NCBI GenBank assembly: GCA_002438075.1
Contig: DJSQ01000001.1
Coordinates: forward strand, 1-5,538
Length of the DNA stretch: 5,538 bases
Reading direction: 5' to 3'
Origin: Clostridiales bacterium UBA6330
Lineage (GTDB): Bacteria; Bacillota; Clostridia; Oscillospirales; CAG-272
Part shown: positions 1 to 5,436 of the stretch, piece by piece
Position numbering within the stretch: the stretch's first letter is position 1
Layout of the letters: every line of letters begins with the position of its first letter
Position numbers and translations under genes: made by a program
Notes under the pieces: model-generated
The model's database searches: none
Seen by the model: only the letters and a program-made list of their open reading frames with translations
What the model was told of the DNA's origin: nothing

Positions 1-66
1 GCATATTTACGAAACGCCCCCCACTTGCGAAAAAAGCGCGATAGCCGCACCCTGCAAGGAATCCCC

Positions 67-173
67 ACCTCCCAAAACGACAAAAACTTCCCCACAGGAC
101 CCCGCCACCACGAAAAGCGAACCGAATTTTCGCTCACGTAATGGCGGGGACTTGGGGGAAGTTCTCGGGAGGT
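67..173. repeat. Large multi-segment inverted repeat beyond the ABC operon
   Basis: Four pairs of arms nest around a common centre: ACCTCCC (67-73) with GGGAGGT (167-173), AACTTCCCC (85-93) with GGGGAAGTT (155-163), CCCCGCCA (100-107) with TGGCGGGG (142-149), and AGCGAA with TTCGCT (near 117-135). Short unpaired stretches separate them. A transcript of either strand could fold into one long imperfect hairpin. It lies 120-225 bp downstream of the ATPase stop and partly overlaps the repeat copy at 151-285. No U-tract follows, so a classical intrinsic terminator is not evident. It could act as a transcript-end structure, a protein-binding palindrome, or part of a small non-coding mobile element. 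The remaining bases 1-66 show no gene. Confidence 0.6.
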
Positions 174-285
174 CAGGGAGGTTTGGAGGGTAGGTGACAG
201 ATTTTGCAACGCAAAATCTTGTCAATAGCGGCTTTGCCGCGTTACCCCCTCTCCGAAAGAGGGGGGCCTGCGCCTCCAAGGTCTT
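151..285 (-). repeat. Structured interspersed repeat, copy 1 (3' of the ABC operon)
   Basis: Read on the minus strand, this begins 6 nt past the ATPase stop with AAGACCTTGGAGGCGCAGG (267-285). It continues through a variable core, then a 22-nt block at 171-192 beginning TACCCTCCAAACC, and ends with GAACTTCCCCCAAG (151-164). All three blocks recur exactly at 5437-5522 on the plus strand. TTGGAGG and CCTCCAA (273-279 and 183-189) can pair as an outer stem around the core. This copy's core holds three consecutive hairpins: an 8-bp stem at 245-265, GCGGC-AAA-GCCGC at 228-240, and a 9-bp AGATTTTGC/GCAAAATCT stem extended by TGAC/GTCA at 195-224. No protein-coding content is convincing. The role is unknown; transcript-end processing or a non-autonomous repeat family are the leading options. 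Confidence 0.75.
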
Positions 286-291
286 TCTCCC

Positions 292-1047
292 TCACCCCAC
301 CGAGAACCTTTCAAGCAGCTCTTCGACCGTCAGGGAGTTCTTTTCTTCGCCGCTTGCGTCCAGAACGATTTTGCCGCCGTCCATCATGATCAGACGGTTG
401 CCGTGCGACAAAGCATCGCGCATATTGTGCGTAATCATCAGGGTCGTCAAGCCCTGCTCCGCGACCAAACGGTCGGTCAGTGCCAGTACGTTCGCCGCCG
501 TTTTCGGGTCCAGCGCCGCCGTGTGCTCGTCCAGAAGCAGGAGACGAGGTCTCTCCAGCGTCGCCATCAGAAGCGTCAGAGCCTGCCGCTGACCGCCCGA
601 AAGCAGCCCCACACGCGTTGTCATGCGGTCCTCCAAGCCAAGCCCCAAGTCCGATAGCAACGCACGGTAGCGCTCCTGCTCGCCCTTTGAAATGCCCCAG
701 CGGAGTGTCCGCCGCTTGCCGCGCCGCGCCGCCAGCGCCAGATTCTCCACAATCTGCATCGTTGGCGCAGTCCCCATCATCGGGTCCTGAAAGACCCTGC
801 CGAGAAAGCGGGCGCGCGCGTGCTCGGGCAGACGCGTGATGTCCTTGCCGTCAATTAGAATCTGCCCGCGGTCGATCGGGAAGGTCCCCGCAACCGCGTT
901 CAGAAGCGTCGACTTGCCCGCACCGTTCCCGCCGATGACCGTTACGAAATCGCCATCGTTCAGCCGCAGGTCCACTCCCGCGAGCGCCACGCGTTCGTTT
1001 ACCGTCCCCGCGTGAAAGACCTTTTCCACTCCGCACAGCTCAAGCAT
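292..1047 (-). CDS. ABC transporter ATP-binding protein, TrpZ/COG1101 type
   Basis: This 251-residue cytoplasmic ATPase would power the importer formed with the two upstream gene products. All the nucleotide-binding motifs are present: Walker A GGNGAGKST at about 39-47, Q-loop glutamine in VFQDP at about 87, signature LSGGQ at 149-153, Walker B LLLLDE ending at E174, D-loop in AALDP, and the H-loop histidine in THNM at about 207. The stretch LLDEHTAALDPKTA is typical of the ATPases that accompany ABC_sub_bind binding proteins. The start at 1047 is chosen because GGAGG lies 8 nt upstream and the family alignment begins there; the longer frame to 1137 would run into the permease gene. The ATG overlaps the end of the permease gene by 8 bp, which suggests translational coupling. 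It is the last gene of the operon, and a structured repeat starts 6 nt past its stop. Substrate specificity is not set by this subunit. Confidence 0.93.
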   Translation of the reverse strand: MLELCGVEKVFHAGTVNERVALAGVDLRLNDGDFVTVIGGNGAGKSTLLNAVAGTFPIDRGQILIDGKDITRLPEHARARFLGRVFQDPMMGTAPTMQIVENLALAARRGKRRTLRWGISKGEQERYRALLSDLGLGLEDRMTTRVGLLSGGQRQALTLLMATLERPRLLLLDEHTAALDPKTAANVLALTDRLVAEQGLTTLMITHNMRDALSHGNRLIMMDGGKIVLDASGEEKNSLTVEELLERFSVG

Positions 1048-1951
1048 TGCGATCACCTCCCGTTGCACGCTTTTTGCCGAACCGACCGTGCAGCTTCCGA
1101 TTCCAATAGGGGATTGCGAGGAATACCGCCACGACAAGCGCAGAAAGCAGCTTCAGCAGGTCCGTGTCCAGCCCGAGGTAAATCACCGTCTGGTAGACCA
1201 GATAGTAGATTACCCCGCCCAGAAGCACCGAAAGCAGACGGAACGCAAAATTCTTGCAGATGCGCGAGAAAACCGCACCGCCGATGATGACCGCCGCAAG
1301 CCCGATGACAATCGCGCCGCGCCCCATGTTGATGTCCGCGTTGCCGAGATACTGCGCCAGAAGCGCGCCCGCCAGCGCCACAATCCCGTTGGAGAGCACC
1401 AGTCCCAGCACCTTGGCGCGGTCCGTGTTGATGCCCTGCGCACGGCTCATGTGCTGACTGCACCCCGTGGCACGGAGCGCCGCACCGATTTCGGTCCCGA
1501 AGAACCAGTAGAGCGCCGCAATCAGCACCGCCGCAAAGCCGACCAGAATCAGAATCGACCGCTCCACCCAAAGCTGTGCCAGCAGCACGCCGTAATTCCG
1601 CGCGGGCAGTGCCATGTTTGCCTTGCCGAGAATTTTCAGGTTGACCGACCACAGCATCAGCTGGGTCAGGATGCCCGAGAGAATCGGCGGGATTCCCATC
1701 AGCGTGTGGAGCAGTCCCGTCACAAGCCCCGCAAGCATTCCCGCCGCAAGCGCCGCGAGCAGGGCAAGCCAGACATTGACCCCCTTGACCATCAGCACCG
1801 TGCAGACCGCCGCGCCCGTGCAAATCGAGCCGTCCACGGTCAGGTCGGCAAAATCGAGAATGCGGTAGGTGATGTAAACCCCGATTGCCATGATTCCCCA
1901 GATTAAGCCCTGCGCAACCGCGCCCGGCAGGGAAGCAAGATAATTCAGCAT
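1040..1951 (-). CDS. ABC transporter permease, LivH-like (BPD_transp_2), TrpY/COG4120 type
   Basis: A 303-residue integral membrane protein, the expected length for this family, forming the translocation path of the importer. About eight or nine hydrophobic segments are visible, roughly at residues 11-29, 42-56, 60-82, 88-103, 133-151, 180-200, 211-230, 238-260 and 265-282. The cytoplasmic loop GAALRATGCSQHMSRAQGIN at 156-175 is the ATPase-coupling loop characteristic of this permease group, and LDFADLTVDGS near 32-42 is also typical. The C-terminus is basic and cytoplasmic (NRKLHGRFGKKR). The start is supported by GGAGG 8 nt before the ATG. It lies 24 bp downstream of the binding-protein gene, and its end overlaps the ATPase start by 8 bp. 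It should be co-transcribed under the T-box at 2966-3252. Confidence 0.93.
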   Translation of the reverse strand: MLNYLASLPGAVAQGLIWGIMAIGVYITYRILDFADLTVDGSICTGAAVCTVLMVKGVNVWLALLAALAAGMLAGLVTGLLHTLMGIPPILSGILTQLMLWSVNLKILGKANMALPARNYGVLLAQLWVERSILILVGFAAVLIAALYWFFGTEIGAALRATGCSQHMSRAQGINTDRAKVLGLVLSNGIVALAGALLAQYLGNADINMGRGAIVIGLAAVIIGGAVFSRICKNFAFRLLSVLLGGVIYYLVYQTVIYLGLDTDLLKLLSALVVAVFLAIPYWNRKLHGRFGKKRATGGDRNA

Positions 1952-1975
1952 GATAAATTCCTCCGTTTCGGACCG

Positions 1976-2944
1976 TCAGTCCAGCTTTTCGTAGCCGTCC
2001 GGCACCGTGAAGCCGAGGTCACTGCAAATCCGTTCGTTGTATCGCTTTTTCGGGCTCGTGTCGTAACGGATTGCCATCTCGGAGATCTTCGCCTCACCCC
2101 GCAGAATCTCCGCCGCCATTTTGCCCGTCTCGTAGCCCAGCGTGTAGTAATCGATGGAGAGCGTTGCAACGCCGCACCCCGAGCAGATGCCCTTTTCGCC
2201 CGCGAAAATCGGCTTCTTGTTGTCACCCATTGCGCCGTAAATCGTCTCGGCGTTGGATGCCGCCGTGTTGTCGGTCGGGATGTAGAGCGCATCGCATTCC
2301 GCCACCGCTCTGCCGACGATGCCTGCAAGCTCGGTGGATTCGGAGAACTTATAGCGCGCGGTCGTGTAGCCGAGCGCCTGCAATTCCGGTTCCATTTCGG
2401 TAACCTGGTATTCCGAGTTCGGCTCGGCGGAGCAGTACAGCAGTCCGATGGTCTTTGCATCGGGGAACAGCTCCTTCATTGCCGCCGCCTGTACCGAAGC
2501 CTGCACCTTGTCCGAGGTTCCCGAAATGTTCCCGCCGACGATGCCGTTGAAATCCGCAATGCCGAAGGTTTTGCCGTAGTCGGTGACCGAGGTCCCGAGA
2601 ATCGGGATGTCGGCAGTGCTGTTTGCCGCCGCCAGAAGCGCGGGGGTTGCGTTGGCAAGGATGAGGTCCACCCGCTTGGAGACAAAGGTGTTTACGATGG
2701 TACCGCAGGTGTCCGCCGACCCCGCCGCGTTTTGCAGGTCGAACGCCACGTTCTCCGCGCCGAGCTCGGCGGTCAGCGCCGCCATAAAGCCCTCGGTTGC
2801 GGCATCCAGCGCATCGTGCGTGACCAACTGGCAGATGCCCACCGTGTACTTCGCCCTCTTTTTGCAGGAGGCAAAGCCCGCCGCCGTCAGGCACGCCGTC
2901 AGCGTTGCCAGCACCGCGCAAAGAATCCGTTTTCCTGTTTTCAT
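1976..2944 (-). CDS. ABC transporter substrate-binding lipoprotein, ABC_sub_bind (TrpX-like) family
   Basis: A 322-residue extracellular solute receptor anchored to the membrane by lipid. Residues 1-26 form a signal peptide with basic start MKTGKR and a hydrophobic core; FASC gives a lipobox-like site with C27 as the lipidated cysteine. The mature part has hallmark segments of the family (PF04392): VGICQLVTHDALDAA near 35-49, ILGTSVTDY near 115-123, NISGTSD at 139-145, YIPTDN at 221-226, and GVATLSIDYYTLGYETGKMA near 258-277. The start at 2944 is preferred over the longer frame to 3031 because the extra residues would be encoded by the T-box terminator and antiterminator, the signal peptide begins here, and AAGGGGG lies about 9 nt upstream. 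TrpX relatives are linked to tryptophan import, but the leader's UAC specifier points to tyrosine. The ligand itself cannot be read from the protein. Confidence 0.93.
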   Translation of the reverse strand: MKTGKRILCAVLATLTACLTAAGFASCKKRAKYTVGICQLVTHDALDAATEGFMAALTAELGAENVAFDLQNAAGSADTCGTIVNTFVSKRVDLILANATPALLAAANSTADIPILGTSVTDYGKTFGIADFNGIVGGNISGTSDKVQASVQAAAMKELFPDAKTIGLLYCSAEPNSEYQVTEMEPELQALGYTTARYKFSESTELAGIVGRAVAECDALYIPTDNTAASNAETIYGAMGDNKKPIFAGEKGICSGCGVATLSIDYYTLGYETGKMAAEILRGEAKISEMAIRYDTSPKKRYNERICSDLGFTVPDGYEKLD

Positions 2945-2953
2945 GTTTGTTTT

Positions 2954-2960
2954 CCCCCTT
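2954..2960 (-). promoter_or_regulatory. Ribosome binding site of the binding-protein gene
   Basis: AAGGGGG lies 9 nt before the ATG at 2944 and just beyond the terminator U-tract. This placement fixes the start codon and puts the site inside RNA made only when the T-box terminator is overridden. Confidence 0.7.
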
Positions 2961-2965
2961 GAGAT

Positions 2966-3003
2966 AAAATAAAAACGCCCCTGTATCTTGCGATACAGAG
3001 ACG
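2966..3003 (-). terminator. T-box intrinsic terminator
   Basis: CGTCTCTGTATC pairs with GATACAGGGGCG around a GCAA loop (a 12-bp stem with two G-U pairs at 2976-3003), followed by TTTTTATTTT. The 5' arm of the stem reuses the bases that form the 3' side of the antiterminator, so the two structures exclude each other. It lies between the T-box motif and the ribosome binding site, as expected for transcriptional attenuation. Confidence 0.93.
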
Positions 3004-3025
3004 GCTTTGCCGTGTTACCACTCTG
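2996..3025 (-). promoter_or_regulatory. T-box antiterminator with tRNA acceptor-end bulge
   Basis: CAGAG (3021-3025) pairs with CTCTG (2996-3000), and ACGGC pairs with GCCGT around an AAA loop. This leaves a 7-nt bulge UGGUAAC, the size and place of the canonical T-box bulge UGGNACC. The first four bases would pair with the tRNA end ACCA, so the variable U calls for discriminator base A. The sixth bulge base is A where the consensus has C. Confidence 0.9.
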
Positions 3026-3140
3026 CTTCATGTCCCCCTTGCAAGGGACACCTCATCGGGCGCGGATGCCGTGGCACCTTACGCTCTGCGATATGACGGT
3101 CGCTCCCGTCGCGCCTTTGGACCTTCGCCGTTCTGCGCGC

Positions 3141-3239
3141 GGCTCACGAAAGGTATTCGCTCACGGGTCCCCTGCCGTCTCGCACCACCCGACGGCTCTC
3201 TGTGCGCTTTCCCGCGTCTACTTGCTTTCGGTCACAGCC
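3141..3239 (-). promoter_or_regulatory. T-box Stem I with specifier codon UAC at 3153-3155
   Basis: GGCT/AGCC forms the base, with the GA-rich kink-turn sequences GTGAC and TGA just above it. CGAAAG (3225-3230) then pairs with CTTTCG (3147-3152). The specifier loop has AGTA (3219-3222) opposite GAA, as in the loop-E motif, followed directly by UAC. Above it CGCGGG pairs with CCCGTG. The apical part has AGAGAG (3196-3201) and the loop GGGTGGTGCGA closed by GCCGTC/GACGGC, matching the conserved distal elements that contact the tRNA elbow. The only UGG triplets in the leader sit inside conserved structural motifs, so a Trp specifier is unlikely. Confidence 0.8.
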
Positions 3240-3258
3240 TTTTGCTTAATTTTCGTCT

Positions 3259-3287
3259 ATTGTACCATGGATTTTCCGATTTGTCAA
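3259..3287 (-). promoter_or_regulatory. Sigma-A-type promoter of the T-box/ABC operon
   Basis: TTGACA (3282-3287), a 17-bp spacer and TACAAT (3259-3264) match the housekeeping consensus at 11 of 12 positions. The predicted start is near 3252, about 13 nt before Stem I. An A/T-rich tract lies just upstream (3288-3330), possibly acting as an UP element. Strong constitutive initiation with control by attenuation is normal for T-box operons. Confidence 0.9.
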
Positions 3288-3291
3288 GAGC

Positions 3292-3312
3292 TTTTCGCAA
3301 TTTTTTTCGCAA
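3292..3312. repeat. Short direct repeat between the divergent promoters
   Basis: TTTTCGCAA occurs twice, at 3292-3300 and 3304-3312, 12 bp apart, within a T-rich tract upstream of the minus-strand promoter. It could be an UP element or a binding site, but it may be no more than low-complexity sequence. The rest of the stretch 3313-3422 shows only a weak nested inverted repeat (CCGCC, CCCC, GGGG, GGCGG at 3346-3386) and no gene. Confidence 0.35.
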
Positions 3313-3422
3313 AAAGTTATTTTTTCGGCTCCTTTTCCCGCAAAACCGCCCGTTTGGGGTCCCCTTGACGGGGTGTCAGTCGGCGGGACAAAAAATGTTA
3401 AAAAAGCAGAGTGCTTGAGATA

Positions 3423-3451
3423 AAGACAAACTGTGCGTTTGATGCTATAAT
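3423..3451 (+). promoter_or_regulatory. Extended -10 promoter of the oxidoreductase operon
   Basis: TATAAT (3446-3451) is a perfect -10 preceded by TGC, giving an extended -10. AAGACA at 3423-3428 with a 17-bp spacer is a partial -35 (4 of 6). Transcription should start near 3458, leaving a leader of about 43 nt. It is divergent from the ABC promoter, with about 135 bp between their -35 boxes. Confidence 0.85.
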
Positions 3452-3460
3452 GCCCTTGTA

Positions 3461-3474
3461 GCGGAGGTCTCCGC
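3461..3474. promoter_or_regulatory. Palindrome at the oxidoreductase transcription start
   Basis: GCGGAG-GT-CTCCGC has 6-bp arms and begins about 10 bp after the -10 box. Its position suits a repressor operator that blocks initiation, or a small hairpin at the 5' end of the mRNA. No regulator gene is present in the window, so the choice cannot be made. Confidence 0.4.
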
Positions 3475-3500
3475 AAAGTCTTTGAAAAGAGGATGAAAAT

Positions 3501-4562
3501 ATGAATAAGCATTGCATTGCGGTTATCGGTTGCGGGCGGATTGCGCAGAACGCGCATCTGCCGGCATTTGCAAAACTGGACAACCTGCGGATTAAGTACG
3601 CCTGCGACCTGATTCCCGAGAAGGCGGAGAAGGCGGTCCGCGAATTCGGCGCGGAGCAGGCAATCACCGATTATCGGGTCGCGCTGTCCGACCCCGAGGT
3701 GGAGGCGGTCTGGGTCCTGACCCCCAACGCCGCACATTACACGGTTTCGATGGACGCGCTCCGTGCGGGCAAGCACGTGTTCTGCGAAAAGCCGATTACC
3801 GTCAGCTACGCGCTCTCCTGCGAAATGGCAGAGGAGGCGAAGAAGCAGGGGAAGCTGCTCAACATCGGCGTCTGCAACCGCTATCACAAGTCGGTTGAAA
3901 TGATTGAGGCGCTGAACGCCTCGGGCAAATTGGGCAAGCTCTACCACGTCTACTGCTCCTTCCGCAGCTACCGCTCCATCCCGGGGCTTGGCGGCGCGTT
4001 TACCACGAAGGCGGAATCGGGCGGCGGCGTGCTGATTGACTGGGGCATTCACTTCCTCGACCTGATTCTGTATGTGCTGGGCGGCGCGAAGCTGAAAACC
4101 GTCACCTGCGACACCTACAGCGAGATGGCGAAGAACATGAAGGACTATGTGTACAAGTCGATGTGGGCGGAGGACACCAAGAATCTCGAGGGCACCAACG
4201 ATGTGGACGACATGGTAACGGGCTACATCCGCACCGACAAGGCAAGCATCTCCTTCAACGGCGCATGGGCACAGAACATCGGCGAGGACGAGATGTTTGT
4301 CGATTTCATGGGCGACAAGGGCGGCGTGCGGCTCCGCTACTGCAAGGACTTTGACTGGTGGACGGTTGAGGACGGCACGCTGATGAAGAAGCAGCCGCTT
4401 TACAAGATTCCCGATATGTACGGGCAGGAGGACGCGGCGTTCCTGCGCGCGATTGAGACGGGCGAGCACACCAAGACCCACATTGACAACATTCTGGAAA
4501 GCGCCAAGCTGTTGCAGGCGCTCTACGACTCCGCCGAGCAGAAAAAGGAGATTTCCTTCTGA
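3501..4562 (+). CDS. Gfo/Idh/MocA family NAD(P)-dependent oxidoreductase
   Basis: A 353-residue soluble enzyme of usual family length, expected to oxidise or reduce a sugar, polyol or related hydroxyl/keto compound. The N-terminal Rossmann domain starts with VIGCGRIA at residues 8-15 (nucleotide-binding GxGxxA), and the family motif EKP is at 96-98. The C-terminal domain carries the D180-W-G-I-H184 motif after a GGG stretch; the histidine is the usual catalytic acid/base and the EKP lysine also acts in catalysis. The start at 3501 is supported by AGAGGA 7 nt upstream and by the Rossmann fold beginning at once. It is the first gene of a two-gene operon; its stop overlaps the next start as TGATG. 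Substrate specificity in this family cannot be predicted from motifs, so dehydrogenase versus reductase and the exact sugar remain open. Confidence 0.93.
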   Translation: MNKHCIAVIGCGRIAQNAHLPAFAKLDNLRIKYACDLIPEKAEKAVREFGAEQAITDYRVALSDPEVEAVWVLTPNAAHYTVSMDALRAGKHVFCEKPITVSYALSCEMAEEAKKQGKLLNIGVCNRYHKSVEMIEALNASGKLGKLYHVYCSFRSYRSIPGLGGAFTTKAESGGGVLIDWGIHFLDLILYVLGGAKLKTVTCDTYSEMAKNMKDYVYKSMWAEDTKNLEGTNDVDDMVTGYIRTDKASISFNGAWAQNIGEDEMFVDFMGDKGGVRLRYCKDFDWWTVEDGTLMKKQPLYKIPDMYGQEDAAFLRAIETGEHTKTHIDNILESAKLLQALYDSAEQKKEISF

Positions 4563-5425
4563 TGGCGGAAATGAAGGCAACAAGGAAAATCGGCTTCATC
4601 GATTACTATCTGAGTGAGTGGCACGCGAACAACTACCCCGCGTGGATTCGGGAGCTTGACCCCTCGTTTGAGGTTGCCTACGCGTGGGCGGAGGTGGAGG
4701 TCTCACCGGTTGACGGGGTGACGACCGATGAATGGTGCGCGAAATTCGGTGCCGCGCGTTGCGCGACGATTGAGGAGGTCTGCGAAAAGGCGGATTTCCT
4801 GATTGTCCTCTCTCCCGACAATCCCGAGCGGCATTTGGACTATGCGAAGCGGGTCTTTCCCTGCGGCAAGCCCTGCTACATGGACAAGACCTTTGCGCCC
4901 GATGCGAAAACGGCAAAGGAGATTTTCGCGCTGGCGGAGCGGTACGGTGTGAAGCTGTTTTCGTCGTCGGCTCTGCGGTTTGCGGACGAGCTACGCGAAT
5001 GGCAGGAGCCGCTCCGTTCGGTGACGGTCAGCGGTGCGGGCAGGCTGGACAATTACCTGATTCACTTTGTGGAGATTGCGGTTCGGCTGATGGGAGCGGA
5101 TGTTCGCTCGGTGATGGCGCTCAGCGGCGGGCGGAACACGGTGCTTGCGATGAAGTACCGTGATGGGCGCGTTGCGAATCTTTGTTTGTACGATTCGCGC
5201 CACGCCCCGGGCTTTGAGGTGTCCCCCGAGAGCGCGGACCCCGCGAAGCGGCTGGACTATATTCGCATTGGCGGAGACTTTTTCAAGCGTCTGATTGCGG
5301 CAATCCTTTCGATGTTTGACGGTGCGGAGGTTCCCGTAAAATCCGAGGAGACGGTAACGGTCATCGGTGTAATGGAAGCCGCCCGCCGCGCCGCCGCTTC
5401 CCCTTGGGTGGAAGTGGAGGTTTGA
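4562..5425 (+). CDS. Divergent Gfo/Idh/MocA-like protein lacking a clear nucleotide-binding motif
   Basis: A 287-residue soluble protein, shorter than the usual 330-400. The middle region follows the Gfo/Idh/MocA pattern: a strand ending LIVLSPDNPERH (about 80-91), then GKPCYMDKTFAPDA (102-115), where DKT stands in place of EKP and K109 keeps the conserved lysine. A helix and FSSSALRF (133-140) follow, then RLDNYLIHFVEIAVRLMG (161-178) with H168 at the place of the catalytic histidine. The N-terminus reads KIGFIDYYLSEWHANNYPAW (9-28) instead of a GxGxxG/A loop, so NAD(P) binding is doubtful or altered. The start at 4562 overlaps the upstream stop by one base; AAGGAG at 4545-4550 serves it, and an in-frame ATG at 4571 is the alternative. 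It may be a partner subunit of, or act in sequence with, the upstream enzyme. The function is not known to me. Confidence 0.82.
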   Translation: MAEMKATRKIGFIDYYLSEWHANNYPAWIRELDPSFEVAYAWAEVEVSPVDGVTTDEWCAKFGAARCATIEEVCEKADFLIVLSPDNPERHLDYAKRVFPCGKPCYMDKTFAPDAKTAKEIFALAERYGVKLFSSSALRFADELREWQEPLRSVTVSGAGRLDNYLIHFVEIAVRLMGADVRSVMALSGGRNTVLAMKYRDGRVANLCLYDSRHAPGFEVSPESADPAKRLDYIRIGGDFFKRLIAAILSMFDGAEVPVKSEETVTVIGVMEAARRAAASPWVEVEV

Positions 5426-5436
5426 GGAGGGAGAGG

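Larger units (their letters stand above)
2966..3252 (-). promoter_or_regulatory. T-box riboswitch (predicted tRNA-Tyr sensor) controlling the ABC operon
   Basis: The leader RNA has the full T-box order. Stem I (3141-3239) is followed by a branched Stem II region closed by GGCGCG/CGCGCC. Next is a Stem III hairpin at 3032-3049 (GTCCCTT/GGGGGAC, GCAA loop), then the antiterminator at 2996-3025 and the terminator at 2966-3003. T-boxes bind a cognate tRNA through a specifier codon and, if the tRNA is uncharged, through its 3' end, which stabilises the antiterminator. The specifier GAA-UAC and the bulge UGGU both fit tRNA-Tyr. The 5' end is inferred from the promoter at 3259-3287. The class call rests on directly visible base pairing and conserved motifs; the amino-acid call is an inference. 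Confidence 0.93.

Noticed and set aside
7..279. A 90-residue minus-strand open frame beyond the ATPase gene
   Set aside because: It is built almost entirely from the hairpin repeat and the long inverted repeat, has no recognisable domain or convincing ribosome site, and has a proline/arginine-rich composition typical of translated GC-rich non-coding DNA.
1048..1137. An N-terminal extension of the ATPase by 30 residues
   Set aside because: It would lie inside the end of the permease gene. A strong GGAGG sits 8 nt before the internal ATG at 1047, where the family alignment starts.
1088..1906. A 272-residue plus-strand open frame opposite the permease
   Set aside because: It is an antisense shadow of a clear membrane permease gene; the composition is rich in Arg, Gln and His, with no fold-like pattern.
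2945..3031. An N-terminal extension of the binding protein by 29 residues
   Set aside because: These bases form the T-box antiterminator, the terminator and the ribosome binding site, and a lipoprotein signal peptide begins exactly at the ATG at 2944.
3010..3190. UGG triplets in the leader as a tryptophan specifier
   Set aside because: The two obvious UGG triplets fall in the conserved Stem I distal loop (GGGTGGTGCGA) and in the T-box bulge, both of which carry UGG in T-boxes of any specificity. The specifier loop itself reads UAC.
3346..3386. A nested inverted repeat in the intergenic region as a terminator or attenuator
   Set aside because: The arms are only 4-5 bp with large unpaired segments, no U-tract follows on either strand, and it lies upstream of both promoters.
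3246..4583. A 445-residue minus-strand open frame opposite the first oxidoreductase
   Set aside because: It is the antisense shadow of a clear Gfo/Idh/MocA gene in GC-rich DNA. It also runs across the plus-strand promoter and overlaps the minus-strand promoter, and it shows no domain motifs.
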